9,571 nt of DNA, from contig NZKX01000046.1 in assembly GCA_002694025.1 (NCBI GenBank), positions 5,258 through 14,828 on the forward strand, in the 5' to 3' direction. Each line of letters begins with the position of its first letter. The stretch's first letter is position 1. Shown here one piece after another: positions 1-7,294 of this stretch. Source of the DNA: Fidelibacterota bacterium (GTDB lineage Bacteria > Marinisomatota > Marinisomatia > Marinisomatales > UBA1611). The notes under the pieces are model-generated. The model searched no databases, was not told the DNA's origin, and worked only from the letters and a program-made list of their open reading frames with translations. Position numbers and translations under genes: made by a program.

Positions 1-966
1 AATAATATAAACTTTATAGTGCCTGGTTGTAATGATGTATCCTATAATTCTTGTTCATTAGTAAAAGAATACAAGCAATATATAGGAATCGAAAATAAAG
101 TAGTTACAGATACTATAAATAAAAAAAATAAATTTAAGGATTTTTGTTTACAAAATAATATTCCCACACCAAGAAAAATATTACCAAGCCAATTAAAAAA
201 AAATCTCCCGGCAATGTTTAAACCAACTAATTCATTTAGTGGCAGAGGCATATATAAAATAAGTACAAGTAATTTTAAAAATAGAAAAAAGATCGAGTCT
301 GAAGCAAAAAAATATTCTAGCGAAAAAAAAATATTAATTGAAGAATTCTTATCTGGACAACTTTACAGCCATTCTGCTTTTATAAGAGATAAACGAATAA
401 CTTATGATTTTTTTGTTGAAGAGCATTGTATTACTAATCCTTATGCTGTCGACACTAGCACGATAGCCTTTAATATACCTGAAGAAGTGAAAAATAGGGT
501 AAGAAGAGACATCGAGAAAATAGTCGAAAAGCTTAGTCTTATTGATGGTTTGATTCATTCACAATTTATTTTTCGAAAAGATGACTATTCAATAATTGAA
601 TCAACTCGCAGGTGCCCAGGAGATTTATATGCTTTGCTTATTAAGAAAGCAACAGGTTTTCCATATTCAGAATATTATACTAATACGTATATTAATCGCC
701 AAAGTAAGGGATACAAAAAGAAAGTTGCAGATAAGTTTGTTTTAAGACATACAATTTCTTCAACAAAGAGTGTATCACTAAAATATTTAAAGTTTAAGGA
801 ATCAATTCCAATAAATGAATTATACTTTTTTGAGATATGTGGTTCAATTACAAAAAGCAGTTTAAATGGGAGAATTGGAGTGGTTTTTTTCATCTTGGAA
901 TCTCTAGAAGAATTAAAAAGAATAATAAATAAAATAAAAAGAAGAGAATTATATGAATTTTATTAG
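1..966 (+). CDS. ATP-grasp domain ligase, partial (5' end outside window)
   Basis: Carboxylate-amine/thiol ligase of the ATP-grasp superfamily, resembling carbamoyl-phosphate-synthase-like ligases. The reading frame is open to base 1 and reads NNINFI before the GTG at 19. The following PGCNDVSYNS segment is the usual family block just before the ATP-binding domain, so the GTG is internal and the true start lies upstream. Numbering from the GTG codon: K68 in FKPTNSFSGRG is the ATP-binding lysine and loop, IEEFLSG (107-113) is the hinge strand, and IIESTRRCPGDL (192-203) carries the metal-binding Glu and Arg expected near the end of the grasp. No membrane segment or signal peptide is visible. 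It precedes two glycosyltransferases, 46 nt from the first. By inference it may join an amino acid or similar group to a surface-glycan sugar. The superfamily is secure; the substrate is unknown. Confidence 0.82.
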   Translation, partial: NNINFIVPGCNDVSYNSCSLVKEYKQYIGIENKVVTDTINKKNKFKDFCLQNNIPTPRKILPSQLKKNLPAMFKPTNSFSGRGIYKISTSNFKNRKKIESEAKKYSSEKKILIEEFLSGQLYSHSAFIRDKRITYDFFVEEHCITNPYAVDTSTIAFNIPEEVKNRVRRDIEKIVEKLSLIDGLIHSQFIFRKDDYSIIESTRRCPGDLYALLIKKATGFPYSEYYTNTYINRQSKGYKKKVADKFVLRHTISSTKSVSLKYLKFKESIPINELYFFEICGSITKSSLNGRIGVVFFILESLEELKRIINKIKRRELYEFY

Positions 967-1012
967 TTTGTTAAACCTAATTATGCTTTAAACATTAATA
1001 TTTTTATTTAAA

Positions 1013-1960
1013 ATGAGTTCGAATAAAAAAAAACTTTCAATTATATTTCCAGTTTACCAAAACTTTGAAAACTTACCTTTTTTGCAAGAAGAAATCAGAG
1101 GTTTTCAAAAAAAAGTAGATGGGTATGAATTTGAATTTATTTTTGTTGATGATGGATCTACAGATAATTCTTTTGATCAGCTTATTGAAATTAAAAAGAA
1201 TCTGGGACATAGGGTAAAGCTTATAAGACTATCTGAAAATTTCGGTCAATTCCCAGCAGTTATTTGTGGTTGGAATCATGCAACGGGAGATTTGATTGGA
1301 AATATTTCATCTGATCAGCAAGATCCGTTGATTACGTTTAAAAAAATGCTAAAATTAATTGATAAGGATAATAAGATAGTTTTAGCATGCAGAGAGAATA
1401 GGGATGATGGGTTTTTTATTAACCAAATTTCAAAGATATTCTATTTTTTTATAAATACTTTTATCATTTCAAATTATCCAAGAACAGGATGTGATCTTAC
1501 TTTATTTACTGCTGAGGTAAAAAATTATCTCCTAAATAAAGATGAGAGGGGTAATCAAGCTTTACCGATGCTTATTCGTTCGGGTTTTGCATATAAAAGT
1601 ATTAATTATAAGAGGAGAAAGCGTACCAAAGGAAAAAATCAGACTAAATTTTTAAAAAGAATAACACTATTAATAGATGTTGTAATATCAAATTCTTATT
1701 TACCGATAAGATTAATTAGCTTTACTGGATTACTTTTAGGTTTACTAGGCATTATTTTTGGATTATTTATAATTATAGATAGACTAAATAATATCTCGAA
1801 TAACACATTTATGGGTTATGCTTCTATTATATCTGTTGTTTCAATTTTATCAGGTGTAATACTTCTGTCTTTGGGCATTACAGGTGAGTACTTTTGGAGG
1901 CTTATGGAAAATATAAAAAAACCAAACATTTATTCTATTAAAAAGCGAATAATTGATTAA
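1013..1960 (+). CDS. GT2 family polyprenyl-phosphate glycosyltransferase (GtrB/DPM1-like)
   Basis: 315-residue glycosyltransferase with a GT-A fold and a membrane tail, a family that transfers a sugar from a nucleotide donor to undecaprenyl phosphate on the inner leaflet. Visible motifs: N-terminal strand LSIIFPVYQN (8-17); nucleotide-binding VDDGSTD (45-51); SENFGQ (74-79); acidic metal site DQQDP (101-105), where DLQDP is usual; and RTGCDLTLF (157-165) in the acceptor region. A basic stretch at 200-216 is followed by two hydrophobic helices (about 231-256 and 268-290) and the family C-terminal signature GITGEYFWRLMENIKKP (288-304). The length is normal for the family. The start is ATG after an A/T-rich leader with no Shine-Dalgarno. 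It lies between an ATP-grasp ligase and a GT-C type membrane transferase, which supports a lipid-linked sugar pathway for surface glycan modification. The exact sugar cannot be told. Confidence 0.9.
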   Translation: MSSNKKKLSIIFPVYQNFENLPFLQEEIRGFQKKVDGYEFEFIFVDDGSTDNSFDQLIEIKKNLGHRVKLIRLSENFGQFPAVICGWNHATGDLIGNISSDQQDPLITFKKMLKLIDKDNKIVLACRENRDDGFFINQISKIFYFFINTFIISNYPRTGCDLTLFTAEVKNYLLNKDERGNQALPMLIRSGFAYKSINYKRRKRTKGKNQTKFLKRITLLIDVVISNSYLPIRLISFTGLLLGLLGIIFGLFIIIDRLNNISNNTFMGYASIISVVSILSGVILLSLGITGEYFWRLMENIKKPNIYSIKKRIID

Positions 1961-1986
1961 AAGATATTTTTTTTTGCATATTTAAG

Positions 1987-2017
1987 CAGGGTTATTCAAT
2001 TTTAGTTATAAACCCTG
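1987..2017 (+). repeat. Inverted repeat in the gap between the two glycosyltransferase genes
   Basis: The arms CAGGGTT (1987-1993) and AACCCTG (2011-2017) pair perfectly over 7 bp around a 17-nt loop. They contain the only GC-rich run in the 74-nt gap before the ATG at 2035. A T-run (about 1966-1974) lies upstream rather than downstream, so this is not a canonical intrinsic terminator for + strand transcription. It could be a weak RNA hairpin, a protein-binding dyad or chance. Confidence 0.3.
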
Positions 2018-2034
2018 AGTAGATTGATCCTAAA

Positions 2035-3411
2035 ATGAATAGAATTAGATTGTTGGAAACTTTAAAAAAAAATTACGTATGCAAATCTTTTTATCCTTTA
2101 CTTGTAAGCTTTTTATTAATTCTTACTTTTTCAATCTGGTCTAATCCTTCTCTAAAGCCGCATATTTCAGGTGATGGTTATGGTTATTGGTCGATAGCGG
2201 AGGATTTTACTATCAAAGAGGCATCCATAAGACCTTTTTTATTTCCGCTAATACTAAAAGTAATTATCAATTTTTCCCCTGATAATTGGCAATTTTACTT
2301 TACACTTTTTCAATTGATTTCACATTCCTTGATTTCGTCATTTTTATTCCTAATTTACAAAAAATGCTCATTTAGTGATTTTTCTGCATTTATTTGTACG
2401 CTAGCTATTGGGTTTAATCCAAATTTGATATATTACTCCTCATGTTTATTAGCTGATATTTTGTTGGCAATTCTAACTACTATATCCTGGTTTTTCCTAT
2501 TTTATATAAATAGCAGAGAAGAATGGAATAAAAATTTAATGTACTTGCTAAGCTTTTTTTGTGGTCTTTGCATAGTTACAAAACCTGTTGCATTACTCAT
2601 GATATTTCCAATTTTTCTCTCAATGATAATAGTAAAAAATATATCGATAGAGTTTTTAAAAATTTTACCTTTGTTTATAATAATAAACTTTTCTTTTCAT
2701 ATAATTTGGGAAACATACAAAAATCAGCATCATGAAGAAAAAACGATTGTTAAGAGTGATTTAATATTTGGTGCGATAAATTGGACAGCAATTAAATCTG
2801 GCTTAATAGAGAAAGGCCGCAATACTCCTTTATATAATATACTTTTGGAGCGAAATCAGATTGAAAGAGCAAAAAAATTAAAAACTGTTTTTTCATACAC
2901 TATGGATGAAAATCCTGAATTCTTGGTTGTTTTTAGATCACTACATGATAATTGGGCTATTAAAAGTGATAATGAATTTGCTAAAAAGGTTTTTAAAGAT
3001 TCGCCTTTGGAGATTCTTCTTTTTTCAGCCATGAAATGGCACTCATTCTTTACTAAAAGAGGTTATAGCCCACCATATGGTTCATTTCCTAAAATGCCTA
3101 GAATTGTAAAAATTATATATGTTAAGCTTTATGCATACTTATATAGACCATTTTTATTATTTCTTTTGATTGGTTCAGTAGTTTTGCTACTGTCAACAAC
3201 CAATAAAAATCTTTTATACTCATCATTTTTTATAATCCTATATGCTAGTGCTGTGGTTAATTTTGCCTCAGCATCAGCTTCAGAATTTGCGAGGTACAGA
3301 GTCTGGATTGAATATATTATGTGGTTTTGTGCTTTTTATCCTATTGGATTTTTTCTTACATTCTTACAAAAATATAGAAAAACATTGGGCATTTTAAAAT
3401 TAAATGAATGA
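2035..3411 (+). CDS. Multi-spanning membrane glycosyltransferase, GT-C/ArnT-like
   Basis: 458-residue polytopic membrane protein with about ten hydrophobic segments, the first at about 21-35. After it comes a short external-type loop, SGDGYGYWSIAEDF (45-58), whose acidic/aromatic pattern matches the first-loop catalytic Asp region of GT-C enzymes (PMT/ArnT/PglB-like). RPFLFPLILK (66-75) and the later LLADILLAIL (138-147) and TKPVALLMIFP (182-192) also fit GT-C topology. A soluble stretch at about 226-345 sits between two membrane blocks, and a final pair of helices comes before a short basic tail. GT-C enzymes use polyprenyl-phosphate sugars on the periplasmic face, which matches the GtrB-like gene 74 nt upstream. 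The assignment rests on topology and weak motifs, so an uncharacterised membrane protein of similar architecture is the alternative. The start is ATG preceded by CTAAA, with no clear ribosome-binding site. Confidence 0.65.
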   Translation: MNRIRLLETLKKNYVCKSFYPLLVSFLLILTFSIWSNPSLKPHISGDGYGYWSIAEDFTIKEASIRPFLFPLILKVIINFSPDNWQFYFTLFQLISHSLISSFLFLIYKKCSFSDFSAFICTLAIGFNPNLIYYSSCLLADILLAILTTISWFFLFYINSREEWNKNLMYLLSFFCGLCIVTKPVALLMIFPIFLSMIIVKNISIEFLKILPLFIIINFSFHIIWETYKNQHHEEKTIVKSDLIFGAINWTAIKSGLIEKGRNTPLYNILLERNQIERAKKLKTVFSYTMDENPEFLVVFRSLHDNWAIKSDNEFAKKVFKDSPLEILLFSAMKWHSFFTKRGYSPPYGSFPKMPRIVKIIYVKLYAYLYRPFLLFLLIGSVVLLLSTTNKNLLYSSFFIILYASAVVNFASASASEFARYRVWIEYIMWFCAFYPIGFFLTFLQKYRKTLGILKLNE

Positions 3412-3463
3412 ATTTTAAACTTGGATTATAAAGGTTTTAGAATATGCATACTAGGCTAATTAA

Positions 3464-4057
3464 ATGATTAGAATGAAAAATTTATTTTCAATTATAATTT
3501 TCTTTTGCCAATTTATTTTTTGTAAAGAACTAGAAATAGGAAAAAAAATTCCGCTCACTGAACATGTTTTAATAGACACTTATGGAAATTCTCTAAAATT
3601 ACAAGATATTAAGGGTAAAAATGGTACACTTGTAATTTTCTCTAGTAATACATGCCCATGGGTCATTCGATGGGAGGGTAGATATGTTCAGATCTCAGAA
3701 AAATACAAAAAAAAGGGTATTAGTATTATTGCTGTCAACTCAAATGTATCAAGGTTTGACGGTGATGAGAGTATAGAAAAAATGTTATCCCATGCCAAAA
3801 AAAGCAATTATAATTTTACATACGCGCAAGATCAAAAAGCAAAATTAGCATATGCATTTGGTGCAACAAAAACTCCTCATGTCTACCTTTTTGATAATAA
3901 AGACAAACTTGTTTATCGTGGCGCCATCGATGATAATGCTCGGGAAGCTTATAATGTAAAAAAACCATATCTATTAAATGCAATAGATCAATTACTAGCA
4001 GGAAAGAAAATAAAAAAACCAATTAGCAAAGCAATTGGGTGTTCAATAAAATTTTAA
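3464..4057 (+). CDS. Exported thioredoxin-fold protein, peroxiredoxin-like (AhpC/TSA, PRX_like1 type)
   Basis: 197-residue redoxin with an N-terminal hydrophobic segment (about 5-19) that looks like a signal peptide, so it probably acts in the periplasm or at the membrane. FIFC at 17-20 is a poor lipobox, so lipidation is doubtful. The mature domain has the thioredoxin-fold order: LKLQDIKGKNGTLVIFS; the active-site-like SNTCPWV with Cys64; IIAVNSN (88-94); the cis-Pro loop KTPHVYLF (136-143); and LVYRGAIDDN (149-158). It ends in GCSIKF with Cys193. There is no CxxC, because CPWV has a single Cys; the conserved C-terminal Cys may be a resolving partner, which is inference. Such proteins resemble the PRX_like1 group, whose substrate is not established. 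The stop is 6 nt before the ATG of the Ste24-like protease, so the two are likely co-transcribed. An alternative start is Met4 at 3473. Confidence 0.85.
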   Translation: MIRMKNLFSIIIFFCQFIFCKELEIGKKIPLTEHVLIDTYGNSLKLQDIKGKNGTLVIFSSNTCPWVIRWEGRYVQISEKYKKKGISIIAVNSNVSRFDGDESIEKMLSHAKKSNYNFTYAQDQKAKLAYAFGATKTPHVYLFDNKDKLVYRGAIDDNAREAYNVKKPYLLNAIDQLLAGKKIKKPISKAIGCSIKF

Positions 4058-4063
4058 AGAAGA

Positions 4064-5299
4064 ATGGAACAGATTTACTATTTTATTATTGTTGGTGCCT
4101 TATTATTTGAATTTTGTTTATCTACAATAAGCGCAATTCTTAACATGAAAAATATATCAAAGGTGGTTCCTGATGGGTTTCAAGATTACTATGATGAAGA
4201 GAAGTATGCCAAGTCTCAATCATATTTAGAAGACAAAACAAAGTTGGGTTTATTTTCTAGTACTTTCAGTCTTATGCTTATACTCATTGTGATTCATTTT
4301 GGTTTATTTGGAAGTTTGGATGAGTTTGTTCGCTCTAATTCAACACACTATATTTTTTCAGGTTTACTATTCTTTGGGATACTATTTTTTATTAATGATA
4401 TCCTTAATTTACCTTTTTCCCTTTACAACACATTTGTCGTAGAGGAAAAGTATGGATTTAACAAAACTTCAGTAAAAACATATGTTATAGATAAAATTAA
4501 AGGCTATGGTTTAGTAATTGTTCTTGGAAGTATGATAATGACACCAATTCTATATTTTTTTAATACTTTTCAAGAAAATGGATGGTGGATTGCTTGGGCT
4601 TTAATCACTGCTTTTATGATTGCTGTCCAGCCTTTATTTGTTCATGTTATTGCACCGATGTTCAATAAATTTACTCCTTTAGAAGAGGGTGAGCTTAAAG
4701 CAGCAATTGAGGAGTTTGCGAATAAAGTTAGTTTCCCAATAGGGAGGATAGACATTATGGATGGTAGTAAAAGGTCTTCTCACTCTAATGCATATTTCAG
4801 CGGATTTGGAAAATCTAGGAGAATAGCTCTCTTTGATACTCTAATAGACAAACACTCTACAGAAGAAATTGTATCTGTCGTAGCTCATGAAATTGGTCAC
4901 TATAAGAAGAAGCACATAATATCAGGCACTATTTTAGGTATTATTGAAACAGGTATAATGCTTTTTATTTTCAATATCTTCATGAATGATATTGAATTAT
5001 TTTCTGTGTTCTCAGCTAAAGAAATTTCGGTTCATTGTGGCTTAGTATTTTTTAGTATGTTATATTCACCAATAAGCTTACTGACTTCCATTTTTACTAC
5101 TGCGTTGAGTAGAAAAAATGAATTTGAAGCTGACGCATATGCATTAGAAACTACCAAAAAAGTTGAGCCGCTTGTTTCAATGTTAAAAGGCCTATCTGCC
5201 AGCAACCTATCGCATTTAACTCCACATCCTTTAATGGTTTTTCTTTCTTATAGCCACCCCCCTGTAATAGACAGGATAGCTGCTGTACAAATGAAATAA
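4064..5299 (+). CDS. M48 family membrane metalloprotease, Ste24/CAAX-prenyl-protease type
   Basis: 411-residue integral-membrane zinc protease of full family length. It carries an N-terminal helix, a Ste24-type N-terminal domain with several membrane spans (about 62-83, 98-118, 147-166, 174-198), the family block VVEEKYGFNKTSVKTYVIDK (125-144), and DGSKRSSHSNAYFSGFG (233-249) before the catalytic part. The zinc site is AHEIGHYKKKH (274-284), with HExxH at 275-279, and the third ligand is Glu353 in NEFEAD (ExxxD, 353-357). The C-terminus has LTPHPL and YSHPPVIDRI, typical of the family. Bacteria do not usually prenylate proteins, so a role in membrane-protein or signal-peptide turnover is more likely than CAAX processing; this is inference. 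It begins 6 nt after the redoxin stop, with the purine run AAGAAG just before the ATG, consistent with translational coupling. Confidence 0.93.
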   Translation: MEQIYYFIIVGALLFEFCLSTISAILNMKNISKVVPDGFQDYYDEEKYAKSQSYLEDKTKLGLFSSTFSLMLILIVIHFGLFGSLDEFVRSNSTHYIFSGLLFFGILFFINDILNLPFSLYNTFVVEEKYGFNKTSVKTYVIDKIKGYGLVIVLGSMIMTPILYFFNTFQENGWWIAWALITAFMIAVQPLFVHVIAPMFNKFTPLEEGELKAAIEEFANKVSFPIGRIDIMDGSKRSSHSNAYFSGFGKSRRIALFDTLIDKHSTEEIVSVVAHEIGHYKKKHIISGTILGIIETGIMLFIFNIFMNDIELFSVFSAKEISVHCGLVFFSMLYSPISLLTSIFTTALSRKNEFEADAYALETTKKVEPLVSMLKGLSASNLSHLTPHPLMVFLSYSHPPVIDRIAAVQMK

Positions 5300-5370
5300 A
5301 AATTATTTAAAAATTTTACTTGTTTAGTTCCTAATTCTTTAAAATTTATAAATTATATAGATTCTTATAA

Positions 5371-6334
5371 CCACTTTTACCCTTTATAGTTATCACAAAA
5401 GTTTTTGCCTTGTCGAATGATCAAAATGATTTTGCAAGAATAGAATTTATGACATCAAACCCTTTTTCATATTATTACTTACTTTGAAAAACAAAAAAGC
5501 CAAAAAGTATACGGCCTCTTGCGTTTTCCTGCTGCAGAAATAAAAAATAAGTATCCTCTAATTTTAGGAATCAATGGTAGTAAAAACTGAGCTAATCACC
5601 ATTTAGAATACTTGGCCATGTTTAGACAAAATGGTTTTGCAACATTGGTTATATAAAGTTTTAACAGTTGAAATATGTATATTCAACCGTTGGAGATTAG
5701 ACAAAAGTTACAATAGCCATTATGATCTTAGATTCATACAATGTATTGGAAGTGCTTGGACTATATAAAAGGATTGACAAGGATAATGCTGCTATAACTA
5801 GATGGAGTTTAGGCGGTGAGGTAGCACTTTTTTCATCATAAGAGCCTTGATTGAAGCTATAGGTGCAAAAGAGAGGTCCAGAGCCCATCTCGCATTTTAT
5901 CTGCCCTGTTTGGTTTAATAAGATTTATTAAGGTTTTTTAAAGCACCAATTCATAAATTGGTATTGGAAAATGATGATTGTGTTACAGCGAGTGCTTGTG
6001 AAGATTTAGTTTAGAATTTAATCAGTAATGGTGTTGATATTGGAATTGCTGTATATGAGAATGCTCATCATGGATTTGATATATTAGGGTTGCCAGCAAA
6101 AGAAAAAAAGGATTTGCAACGGTTGATTGCCACTTTAGAATGAGATCTAAGGGAGAACCTTTAATGAATTTTTTTGATATCCCTATTGTAACACCATTTA
6201 GTTAGAAAGTTGCCTTAGGTTTGTGTGCTAAACGTGGCCCTACAATTGGTGGGAACCCCTACGCAAGACAAGAGTCGTTTAAATTTGCTTATCAATTTAT
6301 AAAAAAACACGTATTTGAAGATCTCATTCTATAA
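5371..6334 (+). pseudogene. Decayed dienelactone hydrolase-family alpha/beta hydrolase
   Basis: No open frame survives, but conceptual translation across frames recovers a whole alpha/beta hydrolase of about 310 residues. In order: a hydrophobic, signal-like start (from about 5371, no ATG left); VYGLLRFPA and YPLILGINGS (5507-5584); FRQNGFATLVI; VYSTVGD followed by VTIAIMILDSY (5677-5736); AAITRWSLGGEVALFSS (about 5788-5838), with the nucleophile-elbow Ser codon at 5806; RAHLAFYLPCLV (5880-5915); KAPIHKLVLENDDCVTA (5940-5990); VYENAHHGFDI, with the catalytic-type His at 6066-6071; and the tail CAKRGPTIGGNPYAR (6224-6268). In-frame stops fall at 5485, 5588, 5654, 5669, 5698, 5839, 5916, 5919, 6012 and 6203, and frameshifts near 5490-5506, 5675, 5848 and 6141. 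The family elbow GWSLGG has become RWSLGG. This many lesions excludes sequencing error and means an old relic. The family call is confident; the original substrate is unknown. Confidence 0.85.
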
Positions 6335-6383
6335 TTTGTAAGTATTATTTTACAATTGTGGTTAAATATTTTTAATATTTGAT

Positions 6384-6518
6384 ATGGAAAATCCTGCCTT
6401 ATATTTATGGATACCCATAATAATAGTTTCTATTTTGAGTATAGTTAAGTTAATCAATAAGGGTGGTCCGAACGGGAAGCCCTGGATTAGAATTGAAAAG
6501 GTAAAAGATAATGAATAA
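6384..6518 (+). CDS. Small single-helix membrane protein (44 aa), hypothetical
   Basis: ATG at 6384 opens a 44-codon frame ending with TAA at 6516-6518. The product begins MENPALYLW, continues as a hydrophobic segment (about residues 6-24, rich in Ile, Leu and Val) and ends in a charged, Gly/Pro-containing tail, KGGPNGKPWIRIEKVKDNE (26-44). This looks like a one-pass membrane peptide with a soluble C-terminus. Its last 8 nt overlap the first 8 nt of the Bax-inhibitor-like gene in another frame, an arrangement typical of translationally coupled genes. There is no good Shine-Dalgarno before the ATG, but several neighbours lack one too. I do not recognise the family. It could instead be a chance ORF in intergenic DNA, but its composition (a well-formed helix followed by a basic/acidic tail) and the overlap argue for a real gene. 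Confidence 0.5.
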   Translation: MENPALYLWIPIIIVSILSIVKLINKGGPNGKPWIRIEKVKDNE

Positions 6519-7251
6519 TCACTTATCGATGCGATCTGGTAATCCAGCTCTTCAGGCATCAACATTTAAAAAACATCTTACATCTTCAGTTGAAAGTAAA
6601 ATGACCCTATCTGGCACTGTCAATAAAACAGGTATTTCATTGCTTTTAGTAATCATTAGTGCTGGTTATACTTGGGGAAACCCTGCAATGCATGCTATGA
6701 TGTTTCCTGCTGGAATCGTTGGTTTTATTTTAGCGCTTGTAACAGTATTTAAACCAACTATTGGACATGTTACAGTACCTGCATATGCAATAGCACAAGG
6801 TATACTTTTAGGTGTCATTTCTATGTATTTTAATGCAATGTATCCAGGTATTGTTGTTCAGGCAGTTTTTCTTACTTTTGGTACTCTGGGTGCTTTGCTC
6901 TTGGCATACAAGTCTGGTTTAATTGCAGCAACAGAAAATTTTAAACTAGGTGTTGCTGCTGCAACAGGAGGTATAGCTATCCTCTATTTCATCAATTTCA
7001 TCATGGGTTTTTTTGGATCTGGTGTTGGTATTATTTCTAGTAATAATATGATGGGTATATTGTTTAGTGGATTTGTAGTTGTAATTGCAGCACTAAATCT
7101 TGTCTTAGATTTTGACTTCATTGAAGAGGGTGCTGAAATGGGCGCTCCCAAGTACATGGAGTGGTACGGGGCTTTTGGATTACTTGTCACTTTAATTTGG
7201 CTATATCTAGAAATATTAAGATTACTAGCTAAGCTGCAAAGTAGGAGATAA
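6511..7251 (+). CDS. Bax inhibitor-1/YccA-family membrane protein (BaxI_1 type)
   Basis: 246-residue inner-membrane protein of the Bax-inhibitor-1-like superfamily, whose members form seven-helix bundles implicated in ion (Ca2+/H+) leak or in modulating membrane proteases; the exact function of this subgroup is not established. The N-terminal MRSGNPAL (7-14) followed by TFKKH is the hallmark of the BaxI_1 subgroup. Hydrophobic segments lie at about 41-55, 60-80, 87-105, 113-133, 147-168, 178-199 and 218-240. The conserved acidic C-terminal region FDFIEEGAEMGAPKYMEWYG (201-220) is intact, including the Asp/Glu cluster thought to act as pH sensor in the superfamily. The start at 6511 has AAGG at 6498-6501, 9 nt upstream, better than the alternative ATG at 6529, which has none. 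It overlaps the preceding 44-aa ORF by 8 nt. Confidence 0.92.
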   Translation: MNNHLSMRSGNPALQASTFKKHLTSSVESKMTLSGTVNKTGISLLLVIISAGYTWGNPAMHAMMFPAGIVGFILALVTVFKPTIGHVTVPAYAIAQGILLGVISMYFNAMYPGIVVQAVFLTFGTLGALLLAYKSGLIAATENFKLGVAAATGGIAILYFINFIMGFFGSGVGIISSNNMMGILFSGFVVVIAALNLVLDFDFIEEGAEMGAPKYMEWYGAFGLLVTLIWLYLEILRLLAKLQSRR

Positions 7252-7294
7252 TAAAAAAATACCATTTTTGACCAACTTCGTTCTAACTTAAGTG

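Noticed and set aside
19..966. GTG at 19 as the true start of the ATP-grasp gene.
   Set aside because: The frame is open upstream to base 1 and the conserved PGCNDVSY block begins immediately after this GTG, so an N-terminal domain must lie before it.
3390..3418. TTTAAAAT/ATTTTAAA inverted repeat at the end of the GT-C gene.
   Set aside because: Its arms are pure A/T and partly inside the coding sequence; such repeats are expected by chance in DNA this AT-rich.
3464..3523. Lipoprotein signal on the redoxin (Cys20 after FIF).
   Set aside because: The residues before the Cys do not fit a lipobox (Phe at -1 and -3), so an ordinary signal peptide or N-terminal anchor is more likely.
5697..5888. 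63-codon minus-strand frame inside the gene-free stretch.
   Set aside because: It lies antisense to the hydrolase relic, whose + strand motifs explain this DNA; its own translation shows no family features.
5371..6334. Possible recoded gene (TGA as Trp or selenocysteine) instead of a pseudogene.
   Set aside because: TAA and TAG interrupt the frame as well as TGA, at least four frameshifts are needed, and other genes in the window (for example those ending at 3411 and 8536) use TGA as their stop.
6984..7265. 93-codon minus-strand frame overlapping the end of the Bax-inhibitor-like gene.
   Set aside because: It is antisense to a well-conserved coding region, and its translation is a low-complexity shadow with no recognisable motif.
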